Positions 13,748 to 21,344 are shown, numbered from the stretch's first letter. The stretch is DNA of 25,951 nt from Candidatus Undinarchaeales archaeon (GCA_030753015.1 JASMDC010000038.1:1-25951); one strand, 5' to 3'. The notes: generated by a model from the sequence alone, not told the origin. Program-made: numbers and translations.

Positions 13748-14632
13748 TCAGGAAGGGGTACCGTCCATCTCTATATGATCGATCTCGTCATCACCTGTGA
13801 ACAGGCCCTTGACGTAGGATGAGCTATTCTTGATGAAGCTCCCCTTCTTCTCTGCCTTGACACCGTTGTATATTGCATCAGCGGCGAAAATGAGGTTGAG
13901 CGGGAACGGGCTTACGAACGCGAGGGAAGTAGAGATACCGGTATGGGTCGCGTTGAGCGTACCGTCCTTATCCCTCTTACCGAGCCATTCGCGGGTTTTG
14001 TTGGCACCCTTCCGCAAGTACTTGTTGAAGCCTTTGGCCTCGGGCTCTTCAGGATTACCGTGAGCATTGTAATGACGGGCGGTGAGGTTGGCACCGAGCT
14101 GTGCGAGGTAGATGGGGGTGTAGACCGGATGACAGGCCTTGAATCCTTTTACCAGCTCCATCGAGGCCCAGAAGCCTGGTGAGAGGTTGTCATAGACATC
14201 AGTCGAATGTTTATTGAGCTTCTCCAAGTAGGTTTCGTAGTCCTCTTTACCATAGCGATGACCGAAATCCTCGAGGAGCTCGAACAGTTCCTTGCCTTCC
14301 TCATTCTCCTTTGTGGCATACCCGCTGAAATGGTCACCGGACATGAACCCTGATATACCCTGGCGCTTCCCGTAGATCTCGTGGTCCGCGGAGGTATAGA
14401 GCTTACCGCCGCGGGATGGTTTGAACGACCGCTTCTCATCCGATTTGAGATTATCAGCAAGAATGGTGGCCTCGGCAGGATCGAGGTACATGAAGCTCTT
14501 GTCACCTGACGCGAGCTCGAGGTAGTGCCGGCCGTCCTCCTTGACCTCTCGAAGGTCGAGACTGTCGAAGTTGTGGCCGTAGGAAATTCCCTTATGTCCG
14601 GGCTCCAAACTGTAGGAGTCAAGGATTTCCAT
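13748..14632 (-). CDS. Hypothetical protein with C-terminal hydrophobic segment
   Basis: No family is recognised for this 294-residue product. It starts MEILDSYSLEPG, close to MEIDLDSYGLDDG of the 7663 gene. Residues about 20-175 are soluble, Lys/Glu/Tyr-rich and mixed in structure (for example HYLELASGDKSFMYLDP). Moderately hydrophobic stretches lie near 168-185 (HPVYTPIYLAQLGANL). A clear one lies near 234-257 (TSLAFVSPFPLNLIFAADAIYNGV), followed by a Lys-rich segment and an acidic tail. Local base composition is more AT-rich than the core genes, suggesting an accessory gene. A TATA-like box (14653-14662, minus) lies about 27 nt before the ATG, so it should be leaderless. A perfect palindrome lies between them, shared with the 13626 gene. 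Confidence 0.7.
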   Translation of the reverse strand: MEILDSYSLEPGHKGISYGHNFDSLDLREVKEDGRHYLELASGDKSFMYLDPAEATILADNLKSDEKRSFKPSRGGKLYTSADHEIYGKRQGISGFMSGDHFSGYATKENEEGKELFELLEDFGHRYGKEDYETYLEKLNKHSTDVYDNLSPGFWASMELVKGFKACHPVYTPIYLAQLGANLTARHYNAHGNPEEPEAKGFNKYLRKGANKTREWLGKRDKDGTLNATHTGISTSLAFVSPFPLNLIFAADAIYNGVKAEKKGSFIKNSSSYVKGLFTGDDEIDHIEMDGTPS

Positions 14633-14635
14633 GTT

Positions 14636-14651
14636 ACTACTATATAGTAGT
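14636..14651. promoter_or_regulatory. Operator-like palindrome, copy 2
   Basis: ACTACTATATAGTAGT is a perfect 16-bp palindrome. It lies between the TATA-like box (TTTTATAGTA on the minus strand, 14653-14662) and the leaderless ATG at 14632. It is nearly identical to 13667-13682 in front of the other unknown gene, so both are probably controlled by one dimeric regulator. Confidence 0.65.
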
Positions 14652-14809
14652 TATACTATAAAAACCTTTCCCTTTTCGTATAGGTGGACATCGAACAGAT
14701 ATCGATAAGGAACGATTACTTTTCTGTAGAGTCCGGATATTTTTTCGCTCGAGCTTTCCCATAAACTTTTTAATCAGGCGGACCCGCGCGACGTCACCTG
14801 GGGACAGAC

Positions 14810-15616
14810 ATGATGGAGGACCTCTCACTCGGAGAAGAGATCGCTCAGCTTCGAGAACAAGGATACGACGTTTTCGACCTGCACGGTCATTCGAGGTACT
14901 CCGATGGTGACCGGACCCCAGAGCAGATGGTCAGGTACGCACACGATCTGGGGCTCTCGGGTATCGCGATAACGGACCATGATGGCATAAAAGGGTACGA
15001 ACGAGCTCGTGCGGAGGCCGAGAAGTATAATGACGGCTTCATAGTCGTGCCCGGTGAAGAGGTCTCGTCAGAAAAAGGGCACATACTCGCATACGGAGTG
15101 TCCCAGAAGGTGCTCGGTGGGCTATCACTGGAGGAGACGACCTCTCTCATACATGAGCAAGGTGGCGTCGCTGTAGCGGCACATCCCTATTCAACGCTCG
15201 GGACGGGGGACCCCTTATCGTTCGAAGAGTTGTCTGACCGTCAGTTCTCGCTCCTGGACGGCGTTGAGACGTACAACGGTTCGGTGCTTTGGCCTAAGGA
15301 CGCTAACGAGAAAGCAGAGAAGCTCGCCGAAACGTACGGGCTGGCAAAGATCGGTGGCTCGGACGCGCACACACGATGGGCCCAGGGGCTCGGGCTCACC
15401 ATTACGGAAGATGTCAACGATGTCGAGGGATTGCTAGAAGCAATTAGGGAAGGACGGACGGACTCTGTAAAAGCTGCGGTGAACGATCGGACATCGATTA
15501 AGGTACGCAAGTACGCAGAATACTTCATCGGTGGTATCCCGAGAGGGATCCGATACCTATGGACAGCGTTCAGGGAACGGTTCATTGATCCTGAAGAGAA
15601 CGAAGAACACCCCTAA
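14810..15616 (+). CDS. PHP-domain phosphoesterase
   Basis: The 268-residue product has the complete set of polymerase-and-histidinol-phosphatase (PHP) metal ligands. These are DLHGHSRYSDG (H25, H27, D32), ITDHDG (H57), GEEVS (E83/E84), GH (H91), AAHP (H125) and GGSDAH (D185, H187). Such stand-alone PHP proteins hydrolyse phosphomonoesters or phosphodiesters of nucleotides, sugars or oligonucleotides with two or three divalent metals; the substrate here is unknown. The C-terminal 50 residues (VRKYAEYFIGGIPRGIRYLW) look amphipathic and may bind membrane. Tandem ATGs at 14810 and 14813 are both possible. A TATA-like region lies at 14760-14775. It is followed by a membrane protein gene with its own promoter. 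Confidence 0.88.
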   Translation: MMEDLSLGEEIAQLREQGYDVFDLHGHSRYSDGDRTPEQMVRYAHDLGLSGIAITDHDGIKGYERARAEAEKYNDGFIVVPGEEVSSEKGHILAYGVSQKVLGGLSLEETTSLIHEQGGVAVAAHPYSTLGTGDPLSFEELSDRQFSLLDGVETYNGSVLWPKDANEKAEKLAETYGLAKIGGSDAHTRWAQGLGLTITEDVNDVEGLLEAIREGRTDSVKAAVNDRTSIKVRKYAEYFIGGIPRGIRYLWTAFRERFIDPEENEEHP

Positions 15617-15683
15617 GGATAGGCTAATGATTTCCGGTTCTTTATGGAAACTGAAATAAAGGGTTACCTTCAAGAAATCGCCA

Positions 15684-16541
15684 ATGGCCGCAGTTAAGAA
15701 GCGAGATCCTATTAACGAGTACGAGGCGGGGCTCATAAGATTAGGTGATATGGCCCGTTACCTCCTGATCGGATACTTCGGTGGAGTGGCTGGAGTGGTG
15801 CTAGCCAGTGTCTTCGAAGAAACGTTCGGGATGGCGGTGTTCGGTGGAGTGCTCGGGCTCGCGATAGGGCTCCCATCGGGACACAGGACCACCGTCGCAC
15901 GGAACATCATAGCCGGATTCGTGGGCATGCCGCTCGGGCTTCAGCTCGGGTGGTTCGTTGGTGGGAACTTCCCTGAGCCGTTCGGAGCGCTCGCAGCGGT
16001 CGTCATGTGGGGTGGCATCGTAGGACTTGCGTTCGGTCTGGCCCCTCCTTATTCAAGGGGACGTGTAAGGTCGACCCTGGCGGGAGCTGCTGGGATGCCG
16101 TTCTCGTTGATCGTGGTGATAGGATTGAGCATCATGATTGGTGGCGCACCGAACGCGGACCTCGCGTTCTCAGGAGGGTTCTCGTACATCTTCGCGGCCT
16201 GGGGTGGCTTCGTAGGTCTTTTCCTAGCTACAGCCTCGTTCCTCAACGACCGGGAGATCGAAGTAGCACGGCTCAAGTGGGATTCACGTAAGGAAACGGA
16301 GAAGAAGGCGTCCGAGATCAAGGAGAAGCCCGCTATCAGGAAAAAAGAGGCCCCTGAGCCCAAGGGCAAGAAGAAGGAATCCTTATCCCGTGACGAAGGG
16401 CCCAGCTCCGAGGACAAGGTCGAGAAGGCCGGTGGAACGAAGAAAGCGCCAAAGGACGAGGGAAAGAAGAGGAGCCGTAAGAGGCCAGAGAAGAAACGTG
16501 CGAAGAAGGGCTCCAAGGGGCGTAGTAAGAAAGGCAGCTGA
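15684..16541 (+). CDS. Six-TM protein with long Lys-rich C-terminal tail
   Basis: The 285-residue product has about six Gly-rich TM helices (roughly 24-44, 48-66, 74-94, 100-120, 133-154, 166-187), each rich in small residues. A strongly basic, Lys/Glu/Pro tail of nearly 100 residues follows, ending in KKRAKKGSKGRSKKGS. No family is recognised. The tail resembles nucleic-acid- or acidic-partner-binding disordered segments and would lie in the cytoplasm by the positive-inside rule. A TATA-like GAAATAAAG (15651-15659) is centred about 28 nt before the ATG, so the gene should be leaderless. A transporter role is possible, but no motif supports it. Confidence 0.78.
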   Translation: MAAVKKRDPINEYEAGLIRLGDMARYLLIGYFGGVAGVVLASVFEETFGMAVFGGVLGLAIGLPSGHRTTVARNIIAGFVGMPLGLQLGWFVGGNFPEPFGALAAVVMWGGIVGLAFGLAPPYSRGRVRSTLAGAAGMPFSLIVVIGLSIMIGGAPNADLAFSGGFSYIFAAWGGFVGLFLATASFLNDREIEVARLKWDSRKETEKKASEIKEKPAIRKKEAPEPKGKKKESLSRDEGPSSEDKVEKAGGTKKAPKDEGKKRSRKRPEKKRAKKGSKGRSKKGS

Positions 16542-16570
16542 GCGCTGCTGAAAGATGAATTGTCCTAGAC

Positions 16571-16738
16571 TTACTCATCCGAGTTCATGTTGAGCGGAGA
16601 CTCATCGTTCTCGAATTCCTTGTCGTTCGAATCCTTGACATTCCCATCACCGAGGTAATGGTTGATCTTCTTCTTCTCCTTCCAGATAGTCTTATGGGTC
16701 TCCAGGTCCGTGAACATCTCGGAGCTTTGTGAGTTCAT
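16571..16738 (-). CDS. Small 55-residue hydrophilic protein
   Basis: Between the six-TM gene and the minus operon, the minus strand has an ATG at 16738 and a stop at 16571. The product begins MNSQSSEMFTDLETHKTIWK, continues EKKKINHYLGDGN, and ends in an Asp/Glu/Asn-rich tail. It has no Cys, TM or signal peptide. The case for a real gene is its promoter: CTTATATAGA (16771-16780, minus) is a strong TATA box predicting a start about 11 nt before the ATG. No canonical RBS is seen. No relatives are known to me. It is convergent with the six-TM gene. Confidence 0.55.
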   Translation of the reverse strand: MNSQSSEMFTDLETHKTIWKEKKKINHYLGDGNVKDSNDKEFENDESPLNMNSDE

Positions 16739-16927
16739 TCAGGTCCCCTAAAATTAACTGTATGTTCTAATCTATATAAGACTTTAGCATGGTTTATAAG
16801 ATATTCGTCGAATTAAACAAGGATTGTTAAGTTCTAGCCCATCGGTAGCATAAAGAATACCGATTTCCGAAATGGACAGAGAATTGCCCTAGATTCGTTG
16901 AACAGGGGCGAACGCTCCGGACTCTTC
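16739..16927. other. AT-rich intergenic region
   Basis: This 189-bp gap holds the minus-strand TATA of the 55-residue gene (16771-16780) and, beyond it, the 3' flank of the thymidylate-kinase-like gene. No further gene, RNA or repeat is evident. Confidence 0.3.
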
Positions 16928-17638
16928 CTATCCTTCGTCGAACTGGTCCAGTGTGCGCATTCCCCTTGCCAGTCGCTCACCTGCGATCCCCGGTCCTTCC
17001 AGGCCACGAATGGTCTCGAGCACATTCTTGACAAACCGGTCCTCGTCGCGTCCCATCTCGATGATGAGCCGGTGTTCTTTGGGGAGAGAGGTGAGCCGGC
17101 GCTGGATCTCTTCGGCCAGTTTCACGTCGACCGGACGGACACGCCATCCCCTTTCGAGAGAGGCGCGGTCAAGCGAAGCGGCGACATCCTCGACGATGAT
17201 GATAGCGAGGTCCGGGGTCACGGCGAAGGGTACCACGGCTGTCTTCAACCATGATTTCAATCGTCGATATTCCTCGCTCTCGGCATCGTCCTCCTGCAAT
17301 CGGGGGACGAGCGTCGCCGCGATAGTGTCCATGTACCCGGGCTTCACCGCCCAGCGTCCTGCTTTGATTGCCGGGGCGATAGAGCGCTCGGTGAGGAACG
17401 CCGCATCAGCGGACATGAGGAGGACCTCGGCCACGGGGGAGATGCGTAGGAACGGGTCTGCGGAATACCCGTGCGTGAGGGCTGTACCAGCGATACCTGC
17501 GGAGAAACGTGGGACCTTTACGAGGTCAACGCCCTCCTCCTCGAGGGCTGCGGATAGCTTGGCGGCGATGCGCGCTGCCGTCCCGACCACGGCCGATTCG
17601 ACGGTGATGAACCGTCCCCAGATGATGTTGTCTTCCAT
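16928..17638 (-). CDS. Thymidylate-kinase-like protein lacking the P-loop (probable pseudoenzyme)
   Basis: The 236-residue product aligns by eye along its length with thymidylate kinase. GRFITVES (8-15) matches the first strand, SPVAEVLLMSADAAF (67-81) the P-x-AE-LL-ADRA helix, IAPAIKAGRWAV (87-98) the I-x-PAL-x-G-x-V segment, and TPDLAIII (about 140-148) the PDL strand. Catalytic parts are gone. The Walker A consensus EGxDGxGKS/T reads ESAVVGTAA (14-22), without Lys or Ser/Thr in place. The DR(Y/H) motif that binds dTMP reads PGY (100-102). The frame is intact and the fold-defining residues are kept, so this looks like a retained non-catalytic homologue rather than a decayed gene. It is last in an operon, with GGTGA (17646-17650) overlapping the upstream stop. 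Its role may be regulatory or structural near DNA metabolism. Confidence 0.72.
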   Translation of the reverse strand: MEDNIIWGRFITVESAVVGTAARIAAKLSAALEEEGVDLVKVPRFSAGIAGTALTHGYSADPFLRISPVAEVLLMSADAAFLTERSIAPAIKAGRWAVKPGYMDTIAATLVPRLQEDDAESEEYRRLKSWLKTAVVPFAVTPDLAIIIVEDVAASLDRASLERGWRVRPVDVKLAEEIQRRLTSLPKEHRLIIEMGRDEDRFVKNVLETIRGLEGPGIAGERLARGMRTLDQFDEG

Positions 17639-17644
17639 GTTCTT

Positions 17645-18136
17645 TCACCCCTTCTTCTCATCGATTGGCATTGGTGCGTCGCAGTACGGACATGCGCTCC
17701 TTCCTGACGGTATGGGTGCTCCACAGGAGGAGCATTTCCCCCCGCTCCGCCGGAACATCGCCATCTCGACGAGTTCCTGCTCGCGCATGTACCCGCCAAG
17801 GACGCCCCCGAGAACACCGAGAACGCCAACATAAGTGACGATGATCACAAGGATGATGAAGCCGGCACTACGCACGAGGTCACCTATGATCGGGATGCCC
17901 TCAAGGATGCCGACGATCATCTCGGACAGGAAATATGCAGGAACGACCATGATGGCCGTCATGAGAAGACCGGTGACGAGACCGCCCCACACACCTTGAG
18001 CTGACAGGTAGCCTGCGGCGAAGCCGCCGATAAGGGGGGCGAGCTCCTCGACGAACGGTACGAACAGGACGACGAGGCATATCGCAACGCCGGCAAGAGC
18101 GCCGATCAGAACATCCGATGCACGCAAACAACCCAC
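17645..18136 (-). CDS. Four-TM protein with C-terminal zinc ribbon
   Basis: The product of about 160 residues has four Gly-rich hydrophobic segments (about 8-30, 33-50, 52-72, 90-116). The first part resembles archaeal DUF5518-like small membrane proteins (IGGFAAGYLSAQGVWGGLVTG). It is followed by a zinc ribbon CSSCGAPIPSGRSACPYC (about 134-151), two CxxC pairs of the kind fused to many archaeal membrane proteins. The start is either GTG at 18136 or TTG at 18127. The latter has GAGGTG properly placed before it, while the GTG has none. The gene lies one base after the DUF373 gene and seven bases before the thymidylate-kinase-like gene, so all three form one operon. Function is unknown. Confidence 0.78.
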   Translation of the reverse strand: MGCLRASDVLIGALAGVAICLVVLFVPFVEELAPLIGGFAAGYLSAQGVWGGLVTGLLMTAIMVVPAYFLSEMIVGILEGIPIIGDLVRSAGFIILVIIVTYVGVLGVLGGVLGGYMREQELVEMAMFRRSGGKCSSCGAPIPSGRSACPYCDAPMPIDEKKG

Positions 18137-18137
18137 C

Positions 18138-19226
18138 TCAATCGAGGATGAAGCGACGACGCACGATCATCTGGACCACGGCCGTTCCGAAGATGACCAC
18201 GAGTCCCACAGCGATGCTCGAGGCGACGCCCTGGACGCCGAACTCGGGATTCAGGATGGGCTCGGTGGCCTTCTGGGCCATGAACGCGATGGTCACCGTA
18301 TACACCACCAGAGTGAAGTACCGTAGCAGCTTTCCGGTGTCGGGGAGCGCGTCGATGGACTTGCCCAGGAGCGTGAAGATGACGGCTGCCGAGAACCACA
18401 CGACCGCGCCGGCCACGAATGCACCGGCGGCCTGCATGGGATCGTTCCCACCCCGCTCCATCTCGCTCAGTCCCTGCGTGATCGAGAAGAGGATGAGGAT
18501 GATGGTGATCAGGTAGGTGATAAAAGAGATCCTCGCCTCGCGGTAGGCGTTGAAGACCTCGCCGAAGAAGTCCTCCACGAACCGTTCCATGTGGAATCCC
18601 TTGAGGACGAGATAGGTCCCAAGGACACCTGCGAGGATGCGCGAGCCCTCCCATCCGTAGATGAAGAAGACGAGCGCGGCCAGCCCCGGTACGCCAAGGA
18701 AGAGCGCGGAGAGGTTGGGATCGAGTGTGGCCTTCTTGATGAACTCGGCCGTCATATAGTAGAATCCCTCGAGGCGCTCGGACTGCTTGACCACCACGCG
18801 ATCTACGGAGTCTATCTTCACTCTCGACTCCACCATCGGAGTGACACTCTCGTCCTCGGCACCGTCCGTCACAAGGATGACCGACTTGGCCTTGGTCTTT
18901 GCGAGGACGTTGTCGAGCTGAGCGGAGAGCTTCATGTCCGACGTTGTCCCCACTGAGACATCGCCGGTGATTGCCGCGATGAAGAACCGCGTGATGCCAT
19001 CCTTACTCTGAGCGAGCTCCCGGTAGACACGAACGCCCTCGAAGAGTGTGTTTGCATCGGTATCGGTGGGATCGGCAAGGGCCAGCTTGACGGCGGCCTT
19101 GATCACGTCCTCCTCGCCCATCACAGGCCCGTCTATCTCTGCCTTTCGGCCGAGGTCGTCGTCCCGGTCGATGACTAGGATGAGCCGAACGTCCTCCTCT
19201 GCCCCCTCTGTAGTAGAAGCGGCCAT
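18138..19226 (-). CDS. DUF373-family archaeal membrane protein
   Basis: The 362-residue product matches DUF373 (PF04123). VIDRDDDLGRKAEIDGPVMG (18-37), KLALADPTDTDANTLFEGV, ITGDVSVGTTSDMKLSAQLD, ILVTDGAEDE and QSERLEGFYY are the conserved blocks of its soluble N-terminal half. The C-terminal half has about six TM segments, beginning near LSALFLGVPGLAALVFFIYGW. The family is archaeal and uncharacterised; the acidic DRDDD and DGAEDE motifs suggest metal or nucleotide binding. The ATG at 19226 is leaderless, with TATA-like CTTATATCTT (19251-19260) about 29 nt upstream. The same element probably drives the divergent ssDNA-binding gene. The frame continues upstream, but only as antisense of that gene. 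Confidence 0.9.
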   Translation of the reverse strand: MAASTTEGAEEDVRLILVIDRDDDLGRKAEIDGPVMGEEDVIKAAVKLALADPTDTDANTLFEGVRVYRELAQSKDGITRFFIAAITGDVSVGTTSDMKLSAQLDNVLAKTKAKSVILVTDGAEDESVTPMVESRVKIDSVDRVVVKQSERLEGFYYMTAEFIKKATLDPNLSALFLGVPGLAALVFFIYGWEGSRILAGVLGTYLVLKGFHMERFVEDFFGEVFNAYREARISFITYLITIILILFSITQGLSEMERGGNDPMQAAGAFVAGAVVWFSAAVIFTLLGKSIDALPDTGKLLRYFTLVVYTVTIAFMAQKATEPILNPEFGVQGVASSIAVGLVVIFGTAVVQMIVRRRFILD

Positions 19227-19250
19227 CCGGATTGAAAGGTGCCAGGTGAA

Positions 19251-19260
19251 AGATATAAGT
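19251..19260. promoter_or_regulatory. Bidirectional TATA-like element between DUF373 and ssDNA-binding genes
   Basis: AGATATAAGT reads as TATA-like on both strands. It lies about 29 nt from the minus ATG at 19226 and about 37 nt from the plus ATG at 19293, giving a nearly leaderless DUF373 mRNA and a roughly 10-nt leader for the other. It implies coordinated firing. Confidence 0.45.
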
Positions 19261-19292
19261 GTTGGCCTGCCCCGCTGCTGCCGGGATCCCTC

Positions 19293-20366
19293 ATGAGCAA
19301 TGACATGGATACGCTCGTGGAACGCATAGCCACCGAGTCCGAAATGACGGCTGACGAGGTGCGCGCAGCGATAGAGAAGAAGAAGAAGGCGCTTGCTGGG
19401 CTCGTGTCTGAGACCGGCGCCGCCCACATAGTCGCGAACGAGCTGGGTGTAAAGACCCTTGAGCGGACGCGGCCTGCGGTACGTTCCATCGGGGAGCTGT
19501 CCGAGAACATGCGCGAAGCGGACATCATCGGCCGAGTGGTCAGGGTGTTCCCGCCGCGTGAGTTCTCCCGCAAGGACGGGTCCCTCGGTCGTGTCGCCAA
19601 CATCATCATCGGCGATGAGACGGGGACCATCCGGGTCTCCTTCTGGGACAAGGGCGTCGAGGTCATCGATCACCACGGTCTCGAGGCCGGCACACCGGTC
19701 AAGCTTGTCGGGGGATTCATCAAGCGGGATAACATGGACCGCATCGAGATGAGGTTCACAACGCGCTCCCGCATCGTCGTGGATCCCAAGAACGCGGAGA
19801 TCCCGCCCCTCGAGAAGCTCGCTACCGGTAGTACCGGCGGGTCCGCTCCCGCTCAGCGCCTCCTGCTCAGGGATGCTGTCCCGGGTGACGTCGTGAGGAT
19901 CAGGGCAACGGTGGTACAGCTCTTCGAGAACAATCCTCTTTACGAGGTGTGTCCATCCTGCGGGAAACGCATCAGGGCCGACGAGAAGGGGAAGTTCGTG
20001 TGCGCCGAGCACGGTGAACAGGAGCCTGCCTACAATATGGTAGTGTCCGCCACCGTGGATGACGGTACAAACTGTCTGCGTGCTGTGTTCTTCCGGGATA
20101 ACGCTAGCGACTTCCTGGGCCTTTCCGTAGACGACGTTCGTTCCGAGGGCGAGAAGGCGGGCGACATGACCGCGGCAATTTCCCGTTCAGCGGGATCTCT
20201 CCTGGGGCGCGAGCTCCTGCTCGAGGGACGCGTCCGATTCAACGACATCAGCGACAGGAACGAGCTCATGGTCAACCGTGTCTCCCCTCCGAACGCCAAG
20301 GCCGAGGCCGAGGCGCTCGTCACTGAGCTTGAAGGGAGTACCGGCACGCCACCCTCTCCATCTTAA
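19293..20366 (+). CDS. Replication protein A-like ssDNA-binding protein (OB folds plus zinc finger)
   Basis: Archaeal RPA coats single-stranded DNA during replication and recombination. The 357-residue product has an N-terminal helical part (1-60). An OB fold (about 75-165: ADIIGRVVRVFPPREF, GRVANIIIGDETGTIRVSFWDKG) follows, then a linker rich in Gly/Ser. A second OB fold (about 190-330) is interrupted by a zinc finger CPSC...FVCAEHG (C220, C223, C237, H240). The length is in the range of short archaeal RPA41-type subunits. The ATG at 19293 is chosen because the protein-like sequence starts there and a TATA-like element lies upstream. It is divergent from the DUF373 operon and ends 26 bp before radA, a natural partner in strand exchange. 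Confidence 0.88.
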   Translation: MSNDMDTLVERIATESEMTADEVRAAIEKKKKALAGLVSETGAAHIVANELGVKTLERTRPAVRSIGELSENMREADIIGRVVRVFPPREFSRKDGSLGRVANIIIGDETGTIRVSFWDKGVEVIDHHGLEAGTPVKLVGGFIKRDNMDRIEMRFTTRSRIVVDPKNAEIPPLEKLATGSTGGSAPAQRLLLRDAVPGDVVRIRATVVQLFENNPLYEVCPSCGKRIRADEKGKFVCAEHGEQEPAYNMVVSATVDDGTNCLRAVFFRDNASDFLGLSVDDVRSEGEKAGDMTAAISRSAGSLLGRELLLEGRVRFNDISDRNELMVNRVSPPNAKAEAEALVTELEGSTGTPPSPS

Positions 20367-20370
20367 TAAT
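20363..20370 (+). promoter_or_regulatory. TATA box of radA (leaderless)
   Basis: TTAATAAT overlaps the last codons of the ssDNA-binding gene and is centred 27 nt before the radA ATG at 20393. It suggests independent, leaderless transcription of radA despite the tight spacing. Confidence 0.45.
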
Positions 20371-20392
20371 ACTTGGGCGGGTGTAGTATATC

Positions 20393-21334
20393 ATGGACCC
20401 TACGATAGAGGAGCTGCCGGGCATCGGACCCAAGACCGCAGAGAAGCTCCGCGAGGTCGGATACATCGACGTGCTCGCCATTGCTGCAGCTTCCAGTAAT
20501 GAACTGATGGCCGCTGCTGATATGGGCGAGTCCCTGGCCATGAAGGTCATCGCCGCAGCACAACAGGTGCTGGACATTGGCTTCGAGACCGGTCTTGACG
20601 TCCTGGAGAAGCGTAAGAAGGTGGTCAAGGTCACCACCATGTCGACACAGGTGGACGAGCTCCTTGGCGGTGGGGTCCAGTCGCAGGCCATAACAGAGGT
20701 CCACGGCCCCTTCGGTTCGGGGAAGAGCCAGATCGCCTTCCAGATCGCCGTCAGTGCGCAGCTCCCTGTCGAGAAGGGTGGCTTGGACGGCCATGTCGCC
20801 TTCATCGACACCGAGAACACCTTCAGACCCGAGCGCATCATGGGCATCGCTGAAGCGCTGGGGCTCGATCCCGAGGAAGTGCTCGGTCGCATCCACATCG
20901 CACGCGCCTTCAACTCGGACCATCAGATGTTCATGGCCGACAAGGTCGAGGAGCTCATCAACAAGGACGAGATCCCCATCAAGATAATCATCGTGGACTC
21001 CCTCACGGCGCATTTCCGAGCGGAGTACGCTGGTCGAGGGAAACTGGCCGAGCGCCAGCAGAAGCTAAACCGCCTCCTCCACAACCTCCAGCGCATGGCC
21101 GATATACACAACCTCGTGGTGTTCGTCACCAACCAGGTGATGTCGAAACCCGATGTGTTCTTCGGACCGACCCTGGAGGCCATCGGAGGGAACATAGTGG
21201 GCCATGCGGCCACGTACAGGCTCTTCCTGCGACGAGGGAAGGGCGGAAAGCGCGTGGCACGGCTCATCGATTCACCGGACCTGCCCGAGGGTGAAGCGAT
21301 CTACTCGCTCACTTCTGAGGGGGTCCGCGACTAG
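20393..21334 (+). CDS. radA: DNA repair and recombination protein RadA
   Basis: RadA is the archaeal Rad51/RecA homologue that forms filaments on ssDNA and drives homologous pairing. The 313-residue product has the N-terminal helix-hairpin-helix domain ([17 protein letters not shown], 8-24). The core includes Walker A GPFGSGKS (105-112), [13 protein letters not shown] (137-149), Walker B KIIIVDS (197-203), [18 protein letters not shown] (208-225) and VFVTNQV (243-249). The length is standard for RadA and not for the shorter RadB. The usual Glu in GEFGSGK is Pro here (GPFGSGK), a conservative oddity. The ATG is leaderless behind TTAATAAT. The preceding gene encodes the ssDNA-binding protein. 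Confidence 0.96.
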   Translation: MDPTIEELPGIGPKTAEKLREVGYIDVLAIAAASSNELMAAADMGESLAMKVIAAAQQVLDIGFETGLDVLEKRKKVVKVTTMSTQVDELLGGGVQSQAITEVHGPFGSGKSQIAFQIAVSAQLPVEKGGLDGHVAFIDTENTFRPERIMGIAEALGLDPEEVLGRIHIARAFNSDHQMFMADKVEELINKDEIPIKIIIVDSLTAHFRAEYAGRGKLAERQQKLNRLLHNLQRMADIHNLVVFVTNQVMSKPDVFFGPTLEAIGGNIVGHAATYRLFLRRGKGGKRVARLIDSPDLPEGEAIYSLTSEGVRD

Positions 21335-21344
21335 GGGTCGACAG

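Noticed and set aside
16789-16830. Short plus-strand frame starting at an ATG behind a TATA-like word
   Set aside because: Only 13 codons before a stop; the TATA word is better explained by the minus-strand 55-residue gene.
16953-17834. Plus-strand open frame of 293 codons
   Set aside because: Antisense shadow of the thymidylate-kinase-like and zinc-ribbon genes; low-complexity Ser/Arg composition and no promoter.
19227-20012. Upstream extension of the DUF373 frame
   Set aside because: It lies antisense to the ssDNA-binding gene; the family domain begins right after the ATG at 19226 and a TATA-like box precedes it.
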